Assembly (NCBI GenBank): GCA_021821945.1
Contig: JAJZTF010000005.1
Span: 60,361-124,360 of the forward strand
Direction: 5' to 3'
DNA length: 64,000 bases
From: Pseudomonadota bacterium
GTDB taxonomy: Bacteria; Pseudomonadota; Gammaproteobacteria; Burkholderiales; Gallionellaceae
Under the pieces are notes generated by a model. It searched no databases and was not told the origin of the DNA. It worked only from the letters and a program-made list of their open reading frames with translations. Shown one piece after another: positions 40,771-50,816 of the stretch (the first letter of the stretch is position 1; every line of letters starts with the position of its first letter). A program made the position numbers and the translations under genes.

Positions 40771-41405
40771 GCATTGCTCCGCTGAGCCCGGATCAGAGAG
40801 ACTCGCTGCAGGAAATCACCAACATCGCCATGGGACAGGCCGGCGCATCGCTCGCCACCCTCCTCAACACCTTCGTCAACCTTTCCGTCCCGCGCATCAA
40901 CCTGCTTGCGCTCCCCGATGTTTCAGGCAGCATACGCAACCTGGTCGGAAGCGATGTCGAGGTGACGGCCGTGAGGCAGTCCTTTCAGGGCTACCTCATG
41001 GGCGAGGCGATCGTCATTTACCAGCAGGCAGGCTGCAAGGAGCTTGCCAGCATGCTGGGCCACACCGATGAACTCAATCAGGCGGCCGAAACCGAACTGC
41101 TGCTGGATGTTGCAAACATCCTGGTCGGCGCATGCCTGGGCGGCATCACCGAGCAGCTGAAGGGCATCTCGAAAGAAAACAACTCCGGTGAGCTGCGCTT
41201 TTCCGCCCCATCGGTGATGGCCGTGAATGTGCCGCCCGAAACGCTGATCAATCCGGAGAAACTGAGCTGGACCCATGCATTGCTGGTGGAAGTGAATTTC
41301 ACCCTTGAAAACCGGAATTTCGTATCCCATCTCGTCATGCTGATGCCCGAAAAAACCATAGAAAAGATCCGCGGCGTGCTTGACGAGTTCATCGCCTCCT
41401 TCTGA
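40767..41405 (+). CDS. CheC-like phosphatase
   Basis: A 212-residue CheC/CheX-family protein. Two phosphatase-type motifs are visible: E16-I-T-N19 (LQEITNIAMG) and D114-V-A-N117 (LLLDVANILVG), the second with Asp in place of the usual Glu. CheC enzymes dephosphorylate CheY-type receivers. It overlaps the receiver gene by 4 bp and is followed 6 bp later by a diguanylate cyclase. No chemotaxis operon is present, so a role outside flagellar switching is likely. Confidence 0.88.
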   Translation: MSIAPLSPDQRDSLQEITNIAMGQAGASLATLLNTFVNLSVPRINLLALPDVSGSIRNLVGSDVEVTAVRQSFQGYLMGEAIVIYQQAGCKELASMLGHTDELNQAAETELLLDVANILVGACLGGITEQLKGISKENNSGELRFSAPSVMAVNVPPETLINPEKLSWTHALLVEVNFTLENRNFVSHLVMLMPEKTIEKIRGVLDEFIASF

Positions 41406-41411
41406 ACCGCG

Positions 41412-42359
41412 TTGAGCAATCCCGCAAACAATCTGCCTGACTTCATCGTTGAGTGGATCGATGTCGGCATATTCGTGGTCAACCGCAACATGGAAATCAC
41501 GCTGTGGAACCATTTCATGGCAAGGCACAGCGAGCTCCAGGCAGATCAGGTGACCGGCAAGAACCTGTTTTCATGCTTTCCAGACCTGCCAGAAGCCTGG
41601 CTTGCAAAAAAGATCCAGAGCGTTTTCCTGCTCAAGAACTTTGCGTTCACCTCATGGGAGCAAAGGCCCTATCTGTTCCGCTTTCCGCACAACCGCCCCA
41701 TCACCGAAGGCTGCGAGTTCATGTACCAGAACTGCACCTTCCTGCCAGTCAAAAATGAAAGCGGCGAGGTCGAATCGGTCTGCATCACGCTGATGGACGT
41801 GACCGACGTCGCATTCAGCCAGACGATGCTCAAGGAGGCGCTGGAATCCCTGGGTGAAAGCAGCAATCGGGACGGTCTGACCGGCATTTACAATCGCCGC
41901 TATCTCGACCAGCAGATCGCCGTCGAATTCGATCGCGCAAAACGCTATGGCGAGGCGTTTTCATTCATCCTCTTCGACCTGGATCACTTCAAGAGGGTCA
42001 ACGACAGCTATGGACATCTCGGAGGGGACGAGGTCTTGCGCAGCGTTGCCGAGCGCGTCGGCAGCATGCTGCGCACCACCGACACCTTTGGACGCTATGG
42101 TGGCGAGGAATTCGGCATCGTACTTCCCTCCACATCCATCGAAGACTCCTGCTTCCTAGCCGAGCGGGTCAGGCAGGCCATAGAGCAGACCCCGGTGAAC
42201 TTTCAGGACACTCCGATCAAGGTCAGCATCAGCATGGGCGTATCCGCATTCAAAATCGATCAATCCGGCTACAAGCAGCTGATCGACGAAGCCGACCAGG
42301 CTCTTTATGCCTCGAAAAAGGCCGGGCGCAACCGCGTCACCTGCCACGCCGCCTCCTGA
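41412..42359 (+). CDS. PAS-GGDEF diguanylate cyclase
   Basis: A 315-residue soluble protein. A PAS domain (about 8-132) is followed by a GGDEF domain. The active site is GGEEF (230-234), and an RxxD product-inhibition site (RTTD, 221-224) lies five residues before it, so an active, feedback-controlled cyclase is expected. The start is TTG at 41412; the next in-frame ATG would cut into the PAS domain. Coupling to the receiver and CheC genes suggests one signalling unit. Confidence 0.92.
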   Translation: MSNPANNLPDFIVEWIDVGIFVVNRNMEITLWNHFMARHSELQADQVTGKNLFSCFPDLPEAWLAKKIQSVFLLKNFAFTSWEQRPYLFRFPHNRPITEGCEFMYQNCTFLPVKNESGEVESVCITLMDVTDVAFSQTMLKEALESLGESSNRDGLTGIYNRRYLDQQIAVEFDRAKRYGEAFSFILFDLDHFKRVNDSYGHLGGDEVLRSVAERVGSMLRTTDTFGRYGGEEFGIVLPSTSIEDSCFLAERVRQAIEQTPVNFQDTPIKVSISMGVSAFKIDQSGYKQLIDEADQALYASKKAGRNRVTCHAAS

Positions 42360-42485
42360 GCTTACGCCGCATCAAAGGTAAAGTTTTCCCCTGACATGCC
42401 GATATCAGTCATGAAGGCAGTCTGCCGCCCAAAAATCCGGAGCAGGGATCATCAGCACAACAGCCCGAGCCCGAAAATCAAGCCG

Positions 42486-43733
42486 ATGAGAATATTGATC
42501 ATACTGTTATTGCTGGCAGCTTCCGCTCAGGCCGGCGAGCTCGACGAGGCGCTGCGTGCCAAGGAGGCGGGCGACTACCTCAAGGCTGCGACCCTGTTTC
42601 TCCCGCTGGCCAAGCAGGGAAATGCGGTTGCCCAATTCAACCTCGGCACCCTGTACATGCAGAACCGCATCATACAAAGGGACTATGCCGTTGCCCTGCA
42701 ATGGTACATGGCGGCGGCAGAACAAGGATATCCTCAAGCCCAGGCAGACCTCGGCATGATGTATGAACGCGGCACCGGTGTTGCCCAGGACTACCAGAAG
42801 GCGCTGCATTGGCTGACGCTGGCTGCAAAGCAGGGAAATGCATATGCCGAGCTTCAGGTCGGCCAGATTTATGCCTCGGGCCTTGGCGTCCCGGAAGACG
42901 ACAAGGAGGCGGTCAAATGGTACAGGATGGCTGCCGGACAGGGAAATGCCACGGCACATGCAAAGCTCGCAGAATGCTACGCGAAGGGAATGGGTGTGCC
43001 GCAAAACGCGGCAATGGCCGCAAAATGGTATGGCACGGCCGCCAATTATGCCAGCGACGAGAGCCAGCGCAACGCCTATCTGGCCAACCGCGTCGCACTC
43101 GAGAAGGATATCGCGCAACGTCAGGCGACCGAAGCCAGGCTGGAGGATGAGCGCCGTGCCGCCGAGGCTGAAGCAGCACGCAAGGCCAAAGAGGAGGCCG
43201 AGATCAGGCAGGCCGAACAAGCCGCGAGGATAAAGGCAGCGTCCAACGCGAATGCCCAGGCCGAGGAATTGAACAATGTCAAAAAGGAACTGGACGACAT
43301 CAAGAATGAGCTCGAAAGGGTCAAGGCCGACAGGTCACATGCCAGCCAGCGCAGCCAGCTGGCAATCCAGATGGCAAGACGCAGAGCCGAAATCAATGCC
43401 GAAGCCGCCCGGCGCAGAAGGGAGATAGAAGCCGAAGACAGGCGCGCCAAGGCCGAGAAAGAAGCTGCCGCGTCCAAACAGCCCAAACCGCCCGAACCTG
43501 TCAAAACCGCAGCGGTCAACCCAAGCGCCCCCCCGCAGCCCGCACCCGATAACCCGAAACCAACTCAGGCAACCCAGGGGAAGGTCACCTACCCTGCCAA
43601 GACGGAACTCAGCGACGACGAATTGAAACACCCCTTGATACGCGAACTACAGCCGCCTGCAGGAAGCATTCCGGGTAAACCGCTGATCAAGCTGAAACAG
43701 ATAGAATGGTCGAAAAAGCAGAACGATTCCTGA
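42486..43733 (+). CDS. Exported Sel1-repeat protein with coiled coil
   Basis: A 415-residue protein with a signal peptide (MRILIILLLLAASAQAG). Four to five Sel1-like repeats occupy about 30-190 (AVALQWYMAAAEQGYPQAQADLGMMYERG pattern). A long charged coiled coil (about 200-340) and a Pro-rich tail follow. Sel1 repeats mediate protein contacts, often at the envelope. The start at 42486 is chosen for the signal peptide. The function is unknown; a scaffold or adaptor is the most one can say. Confidence 0.88.
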   Translation: MRILIILLLLAASAQAGELDEALRAKEAGDYLKAATLFLPLAKQGNAVAQFNLGTLYMQNRIIQRDYAVALQWYMAAAEQGYPQAQADLGMMYERGTGVAQDYQKALHWLTLAAKQGNAYAELQVGQIYASGLGVPEDDKEAVKWYRMAAGQGNATAHAKLAECYAKGMGVPQNAAMAAKWYGTAANYASDESQRNAYLANRVALEKDIAQRQATEARLEDERRAAEAEAARKAKEEAEIRQAEQAARIKAASNANAQAEELNNVKKELDDIKNELERVKADRSHASQRSQLAIQMARRRAEINAEAARRRREIEAEDRRAKAEKEAAASKQPKPPEPVKTAAVNPSAPPQPAPDNPKPTQATQGKVTYPAKTELSDDELKHPLIRELQPPAGSIPGKPLIKLKQIEWSKKQNDS

Positions 43734-43741
43734 AATGCCGC

Positions 43742-45070
43742 TCAAACAGCCATTTCCGGCACCAGCCCCCTCTCTCCTTGCCTGCACTGATATTCCGCAG
43801 CATTCGCAACCCCGATCACGCTGACCAGATCCTCCCCGCAATACAGAAGCGGCAGTCTTTCGCGCTGCCAGGGCGGGATTCCGCGCTCCTGGAACAGGTT
43901 CTTCAGGCTGCGCGCAGCAGATCCTGGCGCAGGGCGAAGCACTTCGCCGCCTCTGCGCAATCTCAACGTGACGGGTTGGCGCTGAAGTTTTTCAAGGCTC
44001 ACGCCCGATCCGGTTGACTGAGAGAAGCTGATGGTTCTCCCCGTTGCAGGCCAGAATAGCTGCGGCTCACCTTGCCATGGCAACCGAATGCCGCCATCCA
44101 ATTCAGGATATTTTTGCAATGCATGGACCTCCCCCTGGAAGCGCCGCACCTGCCACCCGCCGAATTCGATCCGCACATCGGCATCTTCCCTTGCCAAAAG
44201 GATCTGGCGCAGCATTTCTTCGATCTGGACGGCCTGGGGCATGGGCGCCTTTTTAACGTGCAGAAAATAGCGCAGCAGGTTCTTTGCCCGCGCATGGCTC
44301 AACTTCTGCAAAGCCGATATGCTCAAAGCGCCGTTCGACATCGCATGAACCCCGTCCAGTTCCGCCAGATCGTCGAGCAGCGAACCCGCCTCGGCGAAAT
44401 GTCCGGCGCTTCTGGACAGGGTCTCACGGTATCGGGGAAATTTTTGCGCAAGCAGCGGAAACACGCGATGACGCAAGAAATTGCGCGGATAATTCACATC
44501 CGCATTGCTCTCGTCTTCTATCCATTGCAGGGAATGCTGATGCGCATAAGCCAGGATTTCGTCGCGCGTGCAATGCAGCAGGGGGCGGACGACCTTCTGT
44601 CTTGCATCAGCATCGAAGACCAGGGGCATCGCGCTCGCACCCTTGACACCTGCGCCCCGCAACAGCTGCAGAATGAGGGTTTCTGCCTGATCGTCCCGAT
44701 GATGGGCAAGCGCCACGAAATCGCAGGGTTCCTCGGCGTATGCCGCATACCTTGACTTGCGCGCAGCCGCCTCCACTCCGTGCGCATGGAAGGAAGAGAT
44801 GTCCACTCTCTTGACCGCAAAAGCAATACCGAGGCGCGCGCACAGATCCGCGCAGAACAAAGCCCAGTCATCGGCATTCGGGCTGATGCCATGATGCACA
44901 TGCAGCGCTTTTATGTTCCAGGAAAAGCGGGAGGAAAATCCATGGAGCAGATGAAGCAGCACGACCGAATCCACTCCGCCGCTAAGTCCCACCAGGATGG
45001 AACTGCCGGCGGGCAACACGGCAATGCCATCCGCCAGTTCAGCTAAGCTCGACTTCCTTGAACTTGCCAT
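43742..45070 (-). CDS. tilS: tRNA(Ile)-lysidine synthase TilS
   Basis: Converts C34 of the CAU-anticodon tRNA-Ile to lysidine; 442 residues. The PP-loop [14 protein letters not shown] starts near residue 29, and [14 protein letters not shown] and [12 protein letters not shown] follow. The C-terminal TilS domains are present ([34 protein letters not shown]). The ATG at 45070 lies 32 bp inside accA, the common accA-tilS order. Confidence 0.96.
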   Translation of the reverse strand: MASSRKSSLAELADGIAVLPAGSSILVGLSGGVDSVVLLHLLHGFSSRFSWNIKALHVHHGISPNADDWALFCADLCARLGIAFAVKRVDISSFHAHGVEAAARKSRYAAYAEEPCDFVALAHHRDDQAETLILQLLRGAGVKGASAMPLVFDADARQKVVRPLLHCTRDEILAYAHQHSLQWIEDESNADVNYPRNFLRHRVFPLLAQKFPRYRETLSRSAGHFAEAGSLLDDLAELDGVHAMSNGALSISALQKLSHARAKNLLRYFLHVKKAPMPQAVQIEEMLRQILLAREDADVRIEFGGWQVRRFQGEVHALQKYPELDGGIRLPWQGEPQLFWPATGRTISFSQSTGSGVSLEKLQRQPVTLRLRRGGEVLRPAPGSAARSLKNLFQERGIPPWQRERLPLLYCGEDLVSVIGVANAAEYQCRQGERGLVPEMAV

Positions 45071-46010
45071 AGCTCATCAGGCGGTTGAAGCGATCCTGCA
45101 GCAAAACGTCGACAGGCTTTGCCTGGACGGACTTCAGCGCATCCTGCAATGCCTTCTTCACGTTCTGCATGGTCGCCGCATAATCCCTGTGCGCTCCGCC
45201 AAGCGGCTCGGGAATCACCTTGTCGGCAAGCCCCAGCGCCTTAAGGCGGCTTGCGGTGATGCCGAGCGTTTCCGCCGCATCCTCGGCCTTGTCGGCGCTC
45301 TTCCAGAGTATCGATGCGCAGCCTTCGGGCGAGATAACGGAATAGGTGCTGTATTGCAGCATCAGCATTGCATCCCCCACCGCGATCGCGAGCGCGCCGC
45401 CCGATCCGCCCTCTCCTATCACGGTGCAGATGATGGGCACGCGCAGCTCGCTCATCTCGTAAAGGTTGCGCCCGATTGCCTCGGACTGGCCGCGCTCTTC
45501 AGCACCCACGCCGGGATAGGCGCCCGGTGTGTCGACAAAGGTCATGATGGGAATGCCGAACTTCTCGGCCAGGCGCATCAGCCTCAGCGCCTTGCGATAG
45601 CCTTCGGGCCGCGGCATGCCGAAATTGCGCGCGATCTTCTCCTTGGTGTCGCGCCCCTTCTGGTGGCCGATCACCATCACGCTCTGCCCGTTGAAACGGG
45701 CAAGGCCACCGACTATCGCCTTGTCGTCGGCAAAGCTCCGGTCGCCGTGCAACTCCTCAAAATCGGTGAACAGATGTTCGATGTAATCCAGGGTATAAGG
45801 ACGCTGTGGATGACGCGACACCTTGGAAATCTGCCAGGGCGTAAGCCTGGCATACATATCCTTCAGCAGCGTCTCGCTTTTCTTTGAAAGCTGTTCGATC
45901 TCATCGCCGATATCGAGCGCTGCCGTATCGTCCTGCATGCTGCGCAGCTGTTCGATCTTGTCTTCGAGTTCCGCGATGGAATCTTCAAAATCCAGGAATG
46001 TGACTTTCAT
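45039..46010 (-). CDS. accA: Acetyl-CoA carboxylase carboxyltransferase subunit alpha
   Basis: Carboxyltransferase alpha subunit, 323 residues, for the first step of fatty-acid synthesis. The start [22 protein letters not shown] at 46010 is the family start. The oxyanion-hole segments [15 protein letters not shown] and [15 protein letters not shown] are intact. It overlaps tilS by 32 bp. It uses carboxybiotin and so is another user of bicarbonate-derived carbon, though widely housekeeping. Confidence 0.98.
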   Translation of the reverse strand: MKVTFLDFEDSIAELEDKIEQLRSMQDDTAALDIGDEIEQLSKKSETLLKDMYARLTPWQISKVSRHPQRPYTLDYIEHLFTDFEELHGDRSFADDKAIVGGLARFNGQSVMVIGHQKGRDTKEKIARNFGMPRPEGYRKALRLMRLAEKFGIPIMTFVDTPGAYPGVGAEERGQSEAIGRNLYEMSELRVPIICTVIGEGGSGGALAIAVGDAMLMLQYSTYSVISPEGCASILWKSADKAEDAAETLGITASRLKALGLADKVIPEPLGGAHRDYAATMQNVKKALQDALKSVQAKPVDVLLQDRFNRLMSYGKFKEVELS

Positions 46011-46152
46011 GTCTGACACCTGCAATTGCTGGTTACTCGTCTTCAGTAACCGGTTTAATGGTTTGACGGCCATGCCGTCGATCGCGGCGCGATGATACTA
46101 CAAACCGGCGCCCGGGTTTCATCCATGCGCTGTGAAAAATTCCTGATCCTGC

Positions 46153-47130
46153 TCAGACAACCTCATCCGGACGGCGGCTGCCCCGCCAGAACGCCCAGGC
46201 ATCCACGCGTTCAAGCGAGCAGCGATAAAGCTGATCGGCACCCAGTACATCGAGCCTCAGCCCTGAAATCCTTCCCTGGCGCAACGCCTGCCATATTGGC
46301 TTTGCATAGCCGGCTTCAAAATCCTGCAGCGCGGCGCGCCATGCCGGAAGATCCCCGCTCTGCAGGCTTGCTCTCAGTCCGGTGAAGACGAGCAATTCAT
46401 CGCCATGCTCGCTCTGCCATGAAGGCTGCCAGGGTTTGAACGGAATGCCGGCGGATGAGGAAAGCATCTCCGTCAGCACCTCATCGGAACATGCATGGCC
46501 GAATGAAGCGCTCACCCTGGCATCCTTTCCTTCGCCCCACAACCAGACGCTGTTGACCGCCAGTTCGCCTCCCGCCTCTCGCACTTCGTTGACAGGATGT
46601 GCAAACAACAGCATCTGCATCTCGTTGAACAGCTGACGCCAGCGCCGCTCGTCGGCTCCCCTGGGCAGATTGCCGTGGATGTTGCGAAAGGCCGCCTGCG
46701 ACAGCGGCGTGGTCGCAATGTCGGGAAGACCATCCAGCCGCACATACCAGCGGTTTGCATGCGGCGCAAAGAATTCCATGCCCTGTCCGGCAAAGTGCGC
46801 GTTGAGGCTCTTGCAGAATTCCGCCGCCTCTTCGGCGCCGACAGGGATGTCAGGCAGCAGCACCACCTGTTCGCGCTCCAGTCTCACATGCGCGGGATCT
46901 GCGCGCATCCAGATGCCAGACGGAAGTCCGTCGTAGGATGCGCAAATCGGCGCAAGCCCGCCAGACAATCCGAAAAGCCCGCTCAACAAGGCTTCGCAGG
47001 AAACCGCGGGGTGCATCCGCATTTTTCCGCGTGCCAGCATTCTTTCCAGCGCCGGAAGTCGCAACCCCTCGCAGGCTGCAAGATCCTTGGGCAGAAACAG
47101 ATCGGCGACAACCAGATGAACATTTTTCAT
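46153..47130 (-). CDS. RpfE-like conserved protein
   Basis: A 325-residue cytoplasmic protein found across betaproteobacteria and often labelled RpfE type or phosphoglycerate-mutase-like. The N-terminus (KNVHLVVADLFLPKD) and the motifs FAPHANRWYVRLDGLPDIATTP and NSVWLWGEG are recognisable. No membrane segment or clear catalytic triad is visible. The function is not established. It is divergent from lolC. Confidence 0.75.
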   Translation of the reverse strand: MKNVHLVVADLFLPKDLAACEGLRLPALERMLARGKMRMHPAVSCEALLSGLFGLSGGLAPICASYDGLPSGIWMRADPAHVRLEREQVVLLPDIPVGAEEAAEFCKSLNAHFAGQGMEFFAPHANRWYVRLDGLPDIATTPLSQAAFRNIHGNLPRGADERRWRQLFNEMQMLLFAHPVNEVREAGGELAVNSVWLWGEGKDARVSASFGHACSDEVLTEMLSSSAGIPFKPWQPSWQSEHGDELLVFTGLRASLQSGDLPAWRAALQDFEAGYAKPIWQALRQGRISGLRLDVLGADQLYRCSLERVDAWAFWRGSRRPDEVV

Positions 47131-47258
47131 GCGGGAAGTTTAACCTATCCCATGATAGATCAACCAGAAAGGCTGACATCTCCTACACAAACTTTCCGCC
47201 AAAAATCAGGCAGGTTGTGGCAAACTAGCAGACTGTTCCAATAACCCGATCATTTACC

Positions 47259-48503
47259 TTGCAACCCTACGAGCTCTTCATCGGCCTGCGCTATACGCGC
47301 GCAAAAAGGCGGAATCACTTCATCTCCTTCATCTCGCTGATCTCCATGCTGGGCATGGCGCTGGGCGTGATGGCGCTGATCGTCGTGCTGTCGGTGATGA
47401 ACGGTTTCCAGAAGGAAATTCGCGCCCGCATGCTGGGCGCCACGCCGGAACTCGAAGTGGTGGCAGACGGTGGGCGCATGGAAGACTGGCAGGGCATATT
47501 GGGCAGGATAGAAGGCAATCCCGAAGTGCGAGCCGCCGCTCCCTATGTATCCGGCCAAGGCATGCTTTCCTTCGGCCAGAGCGTCCAGGGAGTGATGATC
47601 CGGGGCATAGATCCGGCCAGGGAGGCCTCGATTACCGAACTTGCAAGCAAGGTCAAGGAAGGCTCGCTGACCGACCTCCTGCCTGGCGGATTCGGCATCG
47701 TGCTGGGTTCGGACCTCGCCCGCGCGCTGGGCGTGCGGATGAACGACAAGATCATGCTGATCGCACCGCGGGGATCGATCACGCCGGCGGGAATGATGCC
47801 ACGCCTGAAGCAATTCCGCGTGACGGGCATTTTCGAGGTCGGCATGGCGCCATACGACAACAGCCTTGCGCTCATCAACATCTCTGATGCGCAGAAGCTT
47901 TTTCAGCTGGGCGATGCCGTGACCGGCATCAGCACGAGGCTCAAGGATGTCGACCGGGCTCCCTATGTGGCAGGCGAACTGCAGCGTCTGCTTCCTCCCG
48001 ACATCTACGCCAATGACTGGACGCACGCAAACAGCAACTACTTCAGCGCCGTGAAGATGGAAAAGAAAATGATGTTCATCATCCTGTCGCTGATCGTCGC
48101 GGTGGCCGCGTTCAACATCGTATCCACCCTGGTGATGGCAGTCACCGACAAGCAGGCTGACATCGCGATCTTGCGCACGCTGGGGGCATCGCCATTCAGC
48201 ATCATGAAGATATTCATCGTGCAAGGCGTGGTGATCGGATTGATAGGCACGCTGGCAGGCAGCATCTCGGGGATCGTGCTGGCGCTCAATCTCGACGTGG
48301 TCGTGCCCTTCATCGAACACCTTTTCGGCGTGCAGTTTCTGTCCAAGGACGTGTATTACATCAGCGAACTGCCCTCGGATCTGCGCTACCACGAAGTCAT
48401 GCTGGTGTCGGGCATCTCCTTTCTGATCAGCCTGATCGCCACCATTTACCCGAGCTATCGTGCATCCCAGACACAACCGGCAGAGGCGTTGCGCTATGAG
48501 TGA
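47259..48503 (+). CDS. lolC: Lipoprotein-releasing ABC transporter permease LolC/E
   Basis: A 414-residue inner-membrane permease with one N-terminal helix (about 26-48), a large periplasmic MacB-like domain, and three C-terminal helices (about 270-405). It extracts lipoproteins from the inner membrane for LolA. The start is TTG at 47259 ([19 protein letters not shown]); the family motif begins right there, so the TTG is well supported. It overlaps lolD by 8 bp. Only one permease gene is present, so it may work as a homodimer or have a distant partner. Confidence 0.93.
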   Translation: MQPYELFIGLRYTRAKRRNHFISFISLISMLGMALGVMALIVVLSVMNGFQKEIRARMLGATPELEVVADGGRMEDWQGILGRIEGNPEVRAAAPYVSGQGMLSFGQSVQGVMIRGIDPAREASITELASKVKEGSLTDLLPGGFGIVLGSDLARALGVRMNDKIMLIAPRGSITPAGMMPRLKQFRVTGIFEVGMAPYDNSLALINISDAQKLFQLGDAVTGISTRLKDVDRAPYVAGELQRLLPPDIYANDWTHANSNYFSAVKMEKKMMFIILSLIVAVAAFNIVSTLVMAVTDKQADIAILRTLGASPFSIMKIFIVQGVVIGLIGTLAGSISGIVLALNLDVVVPFIEHLFGVQFLSKDVYYISELPSDLRYHEVMLVSGISFLISLIATIYPSYRASQTQPAEALRYE

Positions 48504-49227
48504 CAACAGGATTGGGAACCAGGAATTGAAAAGCGGGCAAGTGATCGCCTGCCGCGACCTCTGCAAGACCTATTTGCTGGGCAAGCTTGAAGTGCCCGTG
48601 CTGAAGAGCGTCACCTTAACGGTTGAACGCGGCGAGCGCATCGCGATCGTCGGCGCATCGGGCTCGGGCAAGAGCACTCTGCTGCATCTTCTGGGCGGCC
48701 TGGACAATGCGACCAGCGGCAGCGTGCAGATTCTGGGGCAGGAAGTGGAGAAAATGAATGAAGTGCAGAGGGGAAGAATCCGCAACCAGTCTTTGGGTTT
48801 CGTCTATCAGTTCCACCATCTGCTGCCGGAATTCACCGCGCTGGAAAACGTCTCGATGCCACTTCTGATACGCGGCATGAAGCGCAAGGATGCCGCCCCC
48901 ATAGCCTCCTCGATGCTCGAAAGAGTCGGACTCGCGCACCGCATCCACCATCTGCCCGCGGAACTCTCGGGAGGAGAGCGCCAAAGAGCCGCGGTCGCGC
49001 GCGCCCTGGTCACGAGGCCCGCCTGCGTGCTGGCGGACGAGCCCACCGGAAATCTCGACAGGAAAAGCGCAGAGCTCCTGTTCGACCTGATGCAGCAGTT
49101 GAACGAGGAACTGGGCACGAGCTTCATCGTCGTCACCCATGATCTTGGGCTTGCCTCGCGCATGCAAAAAAGCCTGCAGCTGATCGATGGCAGCATCAAC
49201 GGCGCCTCTTCCTGCCTTGCCACCTGA
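48496..49227 (+). CDS. lolD: Lipoprotein-releasing ABC transporter ATPase LolD
   Basis: ABC ATPase of 243 residues. Walker A is GASGSGKST, the signature is LSGGERQR, Walker B is VLADEP, and the switch His is in VTHD. The LolD segment [18 protein letters not shown] is diagnostic. The start at 48496 overlaps lolC. Its last 32 bp overlap the convergent DUF2062 gene. Confidence 0.96.
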   Translation: MSDNRIGNQELKSGQVIACRDLCKTYLLGKLEVPVLKSVTLTVERGERIAIVGASGSGKSTLLHLLGGLDNATSGSVQILGQEVEKMNEVQRGRIRNQSLGFVYQFHHLLPEFTALENVSMPLLIRGMKRKDAAPIASSMLERVGLAHRIHHLPAELSGGERQRAAVARALVTRPACVLADEPTGNLDRKSAELLFDLMQQLNEELGTSFIVVTHDLGLASRMQKSLQLIDGSINGASSCLAT

Positions 49228-49714
49228 TCACGACGAAAACTCTCCAGGCAACCCGCACGGCCAGATAGCCCATGATCGAGAGACTTATTCCCAGAAGCGG
49301 CAAACCGAACAAAAGCGGCTTGCCCAAACCCGTAAGCCAGCTCCACAATCCATCGGCATGCAGGCTGGGGAAGGCATGCGGCACGTCCTTCAATGCAGAT
49401 CCCTCGACCCACATGCCTATCCGGTAGGCCAGAAGATAAATCGGCACGATGGTGAAGGGATTGGTGTAGAGCGTGGTAAACAGCGCAACGGGCAGATTGA
49501 CGCGGAACAGCACCGCCAGCAGGGCCGCGCTCAGCATCTGCAGCGGCCCGGGTATCAGGCCGCAAAACAGGCCGACAGCAACGCCGCCCGCGACAGCGCG
49601 CCGATGCAGATGCCAGAGATTGGGGTTTTTCAGCCAGCTACCGAAAGGCTTGAGCCACCGGCTTTCCCTGACTGTGTCGTGATCCGGCAAAAACCTGCGC
49701 AGAAAGTTTTTCAT
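49196..49714 (-). CDS. DUF2062 membrane protein
   Basis: A 172-residue protein with three to four hydrophobic segments (about 41-60, 66-90, 95-103, 132-160) and the family segment [30 protein letters not shown]2062 proteins are small inner-membrane proteins without a settled function. The C-terminus is basic (RWQGRKRRR). It converges on lolD with a 32-bp overlap. Confidence 0.88.
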   Translation of the reverse strand: MKNFLRRFLPDHDTVRESRWLKPFGSWLKNPNLWHLHRRAVAGGVAVGLFCGLIPGPLQMLSAALLAVLFRVNLPVALFTTLYTNPFTIVPIYLLAYRIGMWVEGSALKDVPHAFPSLHADGLWSWLTGLGKPLLFGLPLLGISLSIMGYLAVRVAWRVFVVIRWQGRKRRR

Positions 49715-49756
49715 GACCCATTCTACGCATAGCCGGCAATTTGTTCAGCAAAGCGT

Positions 49757-50047
49757 TCATGCAGCGCTTAAACGCTCTTTCCACTTGCCATCGATGACAT
49801 GCAGCGGTATCGCATGGTCGGGAAGCTTCTTGAGCTTTGCCAACTCCTGCTGCGCAGCCGCAAGCTTGTCGCAAAGCGTCGCATTGCATGCCTCGAGCGA
49901 GGCGATGCGCTTTAGCAGATGCGCGGTGCGCTGTTCCACTTTCTCTTCAAGATAATAGCGGTGCTCGTGCAGCTCCGCCATCAATTCCTTGTACATGATT
50001 TCGCTGATAAACGGCCTGACCCCGGATTCATCTCCATTCAACATCAT
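49757..50047 (-). CDS. Small coiled-coil protein, 96 residues
   Basis: Starting at 50047, five bases after GGAGG; the ORF-track start at 50098 lacks a site. The product has a helical middle with heptad-like pattern (YYLEEKVEQRTAHLLKRIASLEACNATLCDKLAAAQQELAKL) and no membrane helix. The LEEKVEQRTAHLLKR part resembles linker helices in sensor kinases and cyclases, but no output domain follows. I do not recognise a family. Confidence 0.7.
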   Translation of the reverse strand: MMLNGDESGVRPFISEIMYKELMAELHEHRYYLEEKVEQRTAHLLKRIASLEACNATLCDKLAAAQQELAKLKKLPDHAIPLHVIDGKWKERLSAA

Positions 50048-50092
50048 CTTGCCCTCCGCTAGATTTTCCCACAAGGATTTTTGGAACTGACA

Positions 50093-50142
50093 GATCACAA
50101 AACCTGATCAACATAACACGATGAGGTTACAGTTTTGTGATC
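50093..50142. repeat. Perfect 11-bp inverted repeat with 28-bp spacer
   Basis: GATCACAAAAC (50093-50103) and GTTTTGTGATC (50132-50142) are exact reverse complements. They lie just upstream of the minus-strand coiled-coil gene and downstream of the efp terminator. No T-run follows on either strand. An operator or RNA stem-loop is possible. Confidence 0.8.
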
Positions 50143-50200
50143 GAAACATGCATGCGACCACGGGAGGAAGGAAGAAGTTCAATGGCCGGAGTGAATGCAA

Positions 50201-50225
50201 GAAGCCCGGCATGAAGCCGGGCTTC
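50201..50225 (-). terminator. Terminator of efp
   Basis: GAAGCCCGGC / GCCGGGCTTC gives a 10-bp stem with a 5-base loop, 23 bp after the efp stop. The minus-strand tail TTGCATT is only partly T-rich, but stem strength and position fit an intrinsic terminator. Confidence 0.72.
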
Positions 50226-50248
50226 CCGAGGAAAAAGCCTGTGCCCGC

Positions 50249-50803
50249 TCAGGCGCGCTTCTTGAACTCGTTGGTGCGGGTGTCGATCTCGATCTTGTCG
50301 CCGATTTCGATGAATGCCGCAACCGGCAGCTCGAATCCGCCGGTGATCTTGGCAGGCTTCATCACCTTGCCGGATGTGTCGCCACGCACCGCAGGCTCGG
50401 TGTAGATCACTTCCCTGACGATGGTGTTGGGGAGTTCGACCGAGATCGCCTTGTCGTTGTAGAAGACGACTTCGCAGGGCATGCCGTCTTCGATGTAGTT
50501 GATCGCATCGCCCATGCTTTCCGCTTCGATCTCGTACTGGTTGTACTCCTCGTCCATGAACACGTACATCGGCTCGGCAAAATAGGAATAGGTGCATTCC
50601 TTGCGATCCAGTATGATCTGGTCGAACTTGTCGTCCGCGCTGTAGACCGCTTCCTTGCCGGCTTCCGTCAGCAGGTTTTTCATCTTCATCTTGACCACCG
50701 AACCGTTGCGGCCGGAACGGCTGTATTCCGCCTTCAGGATCACCATCGGGTCGGAACCGACCATGATGACGTTGCCCGCGCGCAATTCTTGTGCTGTTTT
50801 CAT
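50249..50803 (-). CDS. efp: Elongation factor P, EarP-type
   Basis: Rescues ribosomes stalled at polyproline; 184 residues. The loop tip is SRSGRNG with Arg32, the residue rhamnosylated in EarP-type bacteria, instead of the lysine used by the EpmA pathway. The three-domain length is normal. The modifying enzyme earP is immediately upstream on the same strand (13 bp), so substrate and enzyme are co-transcribed. Confidence 0.97.
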   Translation of the reverse strand: MKTAQELRAGNVIMVGSDPMVILKAEYSRSGRNGSVVKMKMKNLLTEAGKEAVYSADDKFDQIILDRKECTYSYFAEPMYVFMDEEYNQYEIEAESMGDAINYIEDGMPCEVVFYNDKAISVELPNTIVREVIYTEPAVRGDTSGKVMKPAKITGGFELPVAAFIEIGDKIEIDTRTNEFKKRA

Positions 50804-50816
50804 GTTTACTGCCCTT

